A program made the translations under genes and the position numbers. From positions 1 through 6,622 of the forward strand of contig WLNK01000053.1 in NCBI GenBank assembly GCA_009699795.1: DNA of 6,622 nt, read 5' to 3'. The stretch comes from Actinomycetota bacterium. Its GTDB lineage: Bacteria > Actinomycetota > Actinomycetes > Nanopelagicales > Nanopelagicaceae. This document shows, piece by piece, positions 6,412 through 6,622 of the stretch. The notes beneath the pieces were generated by a model that was given only the letters and a program-made list of their open reading frames with translations, ran no database searches and had not been told where the DNA came from. Numbering within the stretch: position 1 is the stretch's first letter; each line of letters starts with the position of its first letter.

Positions 6412-6622
6412 CTAAAAAAGCTCCTGCAAAAAAGGCCGCCGCTAAAAAAGCACCAGCGAAGAAAGTTGCGGCAAAGAAAAGCGCTGTTAAGAAAGCGCCA
6501 GCAAAGAAAGCGCCAGCAAAGAAAGCGGCAGCGGCTAAATCAACTAAGAAGAGTATTCCTGTTAAGAAAGTTCCTGGTCGTCCGTTTCCGTCTAAAGCGG
6601 GAAAGACAACGCTGACAGTTGA
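6372..6622 (+). CDS. Lysine/alanine/proline-rich protein, N-terminal part (possibly the tail of a DksA/TraR-type protein); runs off the window
   Basis: Eighty-three residues are visible and the frame is still open at the edge. About a third are lysine, and almost all the rest up to residue 60 are Ala, Pro and Val. Lys-Lys pairs fall at 5-6, 10-11 and so on to 50-51, ten pairs in an exact five-residue rhythm of the APAKK type. A more complex stretch follows, including KKVPGRPFPSK (65-75), whose GRP with flanking lysines resembles an AT-hook core. Such tails bind DNA or RNA electrostatically. In many actinobacteria a DksA/TraR-type zinc-finger protein with an AKK-rich N-terminus is encoded beside ileS, before lspA, so that is my best guess; a histone H1-like protein is the alternative. 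The start is GTG 6372, with TAAGG at 6359-6363 eight bases upstream; GTG 6363 is an alternative. Because the repeat lies within the coding frame, the codon period supports real translation. The defining domain lies outside the window. Confidence 0.75.
   Translation, partial: MPAKKKAPAKKVVAKKAPAKKAAAKKAPAKKVAAKKSAVKKAPAKKAPAKKAAAAKSTKKSIPVKKVPGRPFPSKAGKTTLTV
6387..6539 (+). repeat. 15-base-period coding repeat (APAKK units)
   Basis: The lysine-rich gene is built from imperfect 15-base units encoding mostly Ala-Pro-Ala-Lys-Lys. Two neighbouring units are identical (6495-6509 and 6510-6524, GCGCCAGCAAAGAAA); the others vary mainly at third positions (GCC/GCA/GCG/GCT, AAA/AAG) while keeping the protein period. 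This suggests an old expansion under protein selection plus one recent or conserved exact duplication. The unit number could change by slippage or unequal recombination. Confidence 0.8.

Noticed and set aside
1..6622. CRISPR arrays, tRNA or rRNA genes, insertion sequences, attachment sites, defence or biosynthetic gene clusters
   Set aside because: No spaced direct repeats, no cloverleaf-like sequence, no transposase or recombinase frames and no terminal inverted repeats were seen; almost every base belongs to a housekeeping gene.

Overview
The window looks like a piece of an actinobacterial chromosome with unusually low GC for that phylum (I estimate mid-40s percent by eye, not counted). The main evidence is the gene order ftsZ, pgeF (yfiH), yggS, sepF, yggT, which is the classic end of the actinobacterial division and cell wall (dcw) cluster. 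It is supported by an actinobacterial-type FtsZ C-terminus, a SepF protein, and a eukaryote-like (type 2) isoleucyl-tRNA synthetase. Low-GC actinobacteria with compact genomes, such as the freshwater acI lineage (Nanopelagicales), would fit, but I infer this from general features only.

Layout. Positions 2-3155 hold five + strand genes packed with overlaps or gaps of about 10 bases: the 3' part of ftsZ (start lies upstream of the window), pgeF, yggS, sepF and yggT. They are probably one transcription unit. Positions 3152-6262 hold a complete ileS on the - strand, whose stop codon overlaps that of yggT by four bases (TTAA). A gap of about 35 bases then separates ileS from + strand sequence: a possible 37-residue basic ORF (6298-6411) and, overlapping it in another frame, the start of a lysine/alanine-rich protein (6372 to beyond the end) with a strict five-residue repeat.

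How the genes work together. FtsZ forms the division ring. SepF anchors FtsZ filaments to the membrane in actinobacteria, which lack FtsA. YggT is a small membrane protein of the same neighbourhood. YggS handles pyridoxal-phosphate homeostasis, and PgeF is a purine nucleoside phosphorylase/peptidoglycan-editing enzyme. IleS charges tRNA-Ile and is probably transcribed separately from a promoter of its own.

The window is mostly conserved housekeeping content and I see no new defence, mobile or biosynthetic system. The points worth a second look are the gene order (divIVA absent between yggT and ileS, and ileS reversed), the tail-to-tail overlap without a terminator, the apparently leaderless ileS start without a T-box, and the two overlapping frames at the right end.
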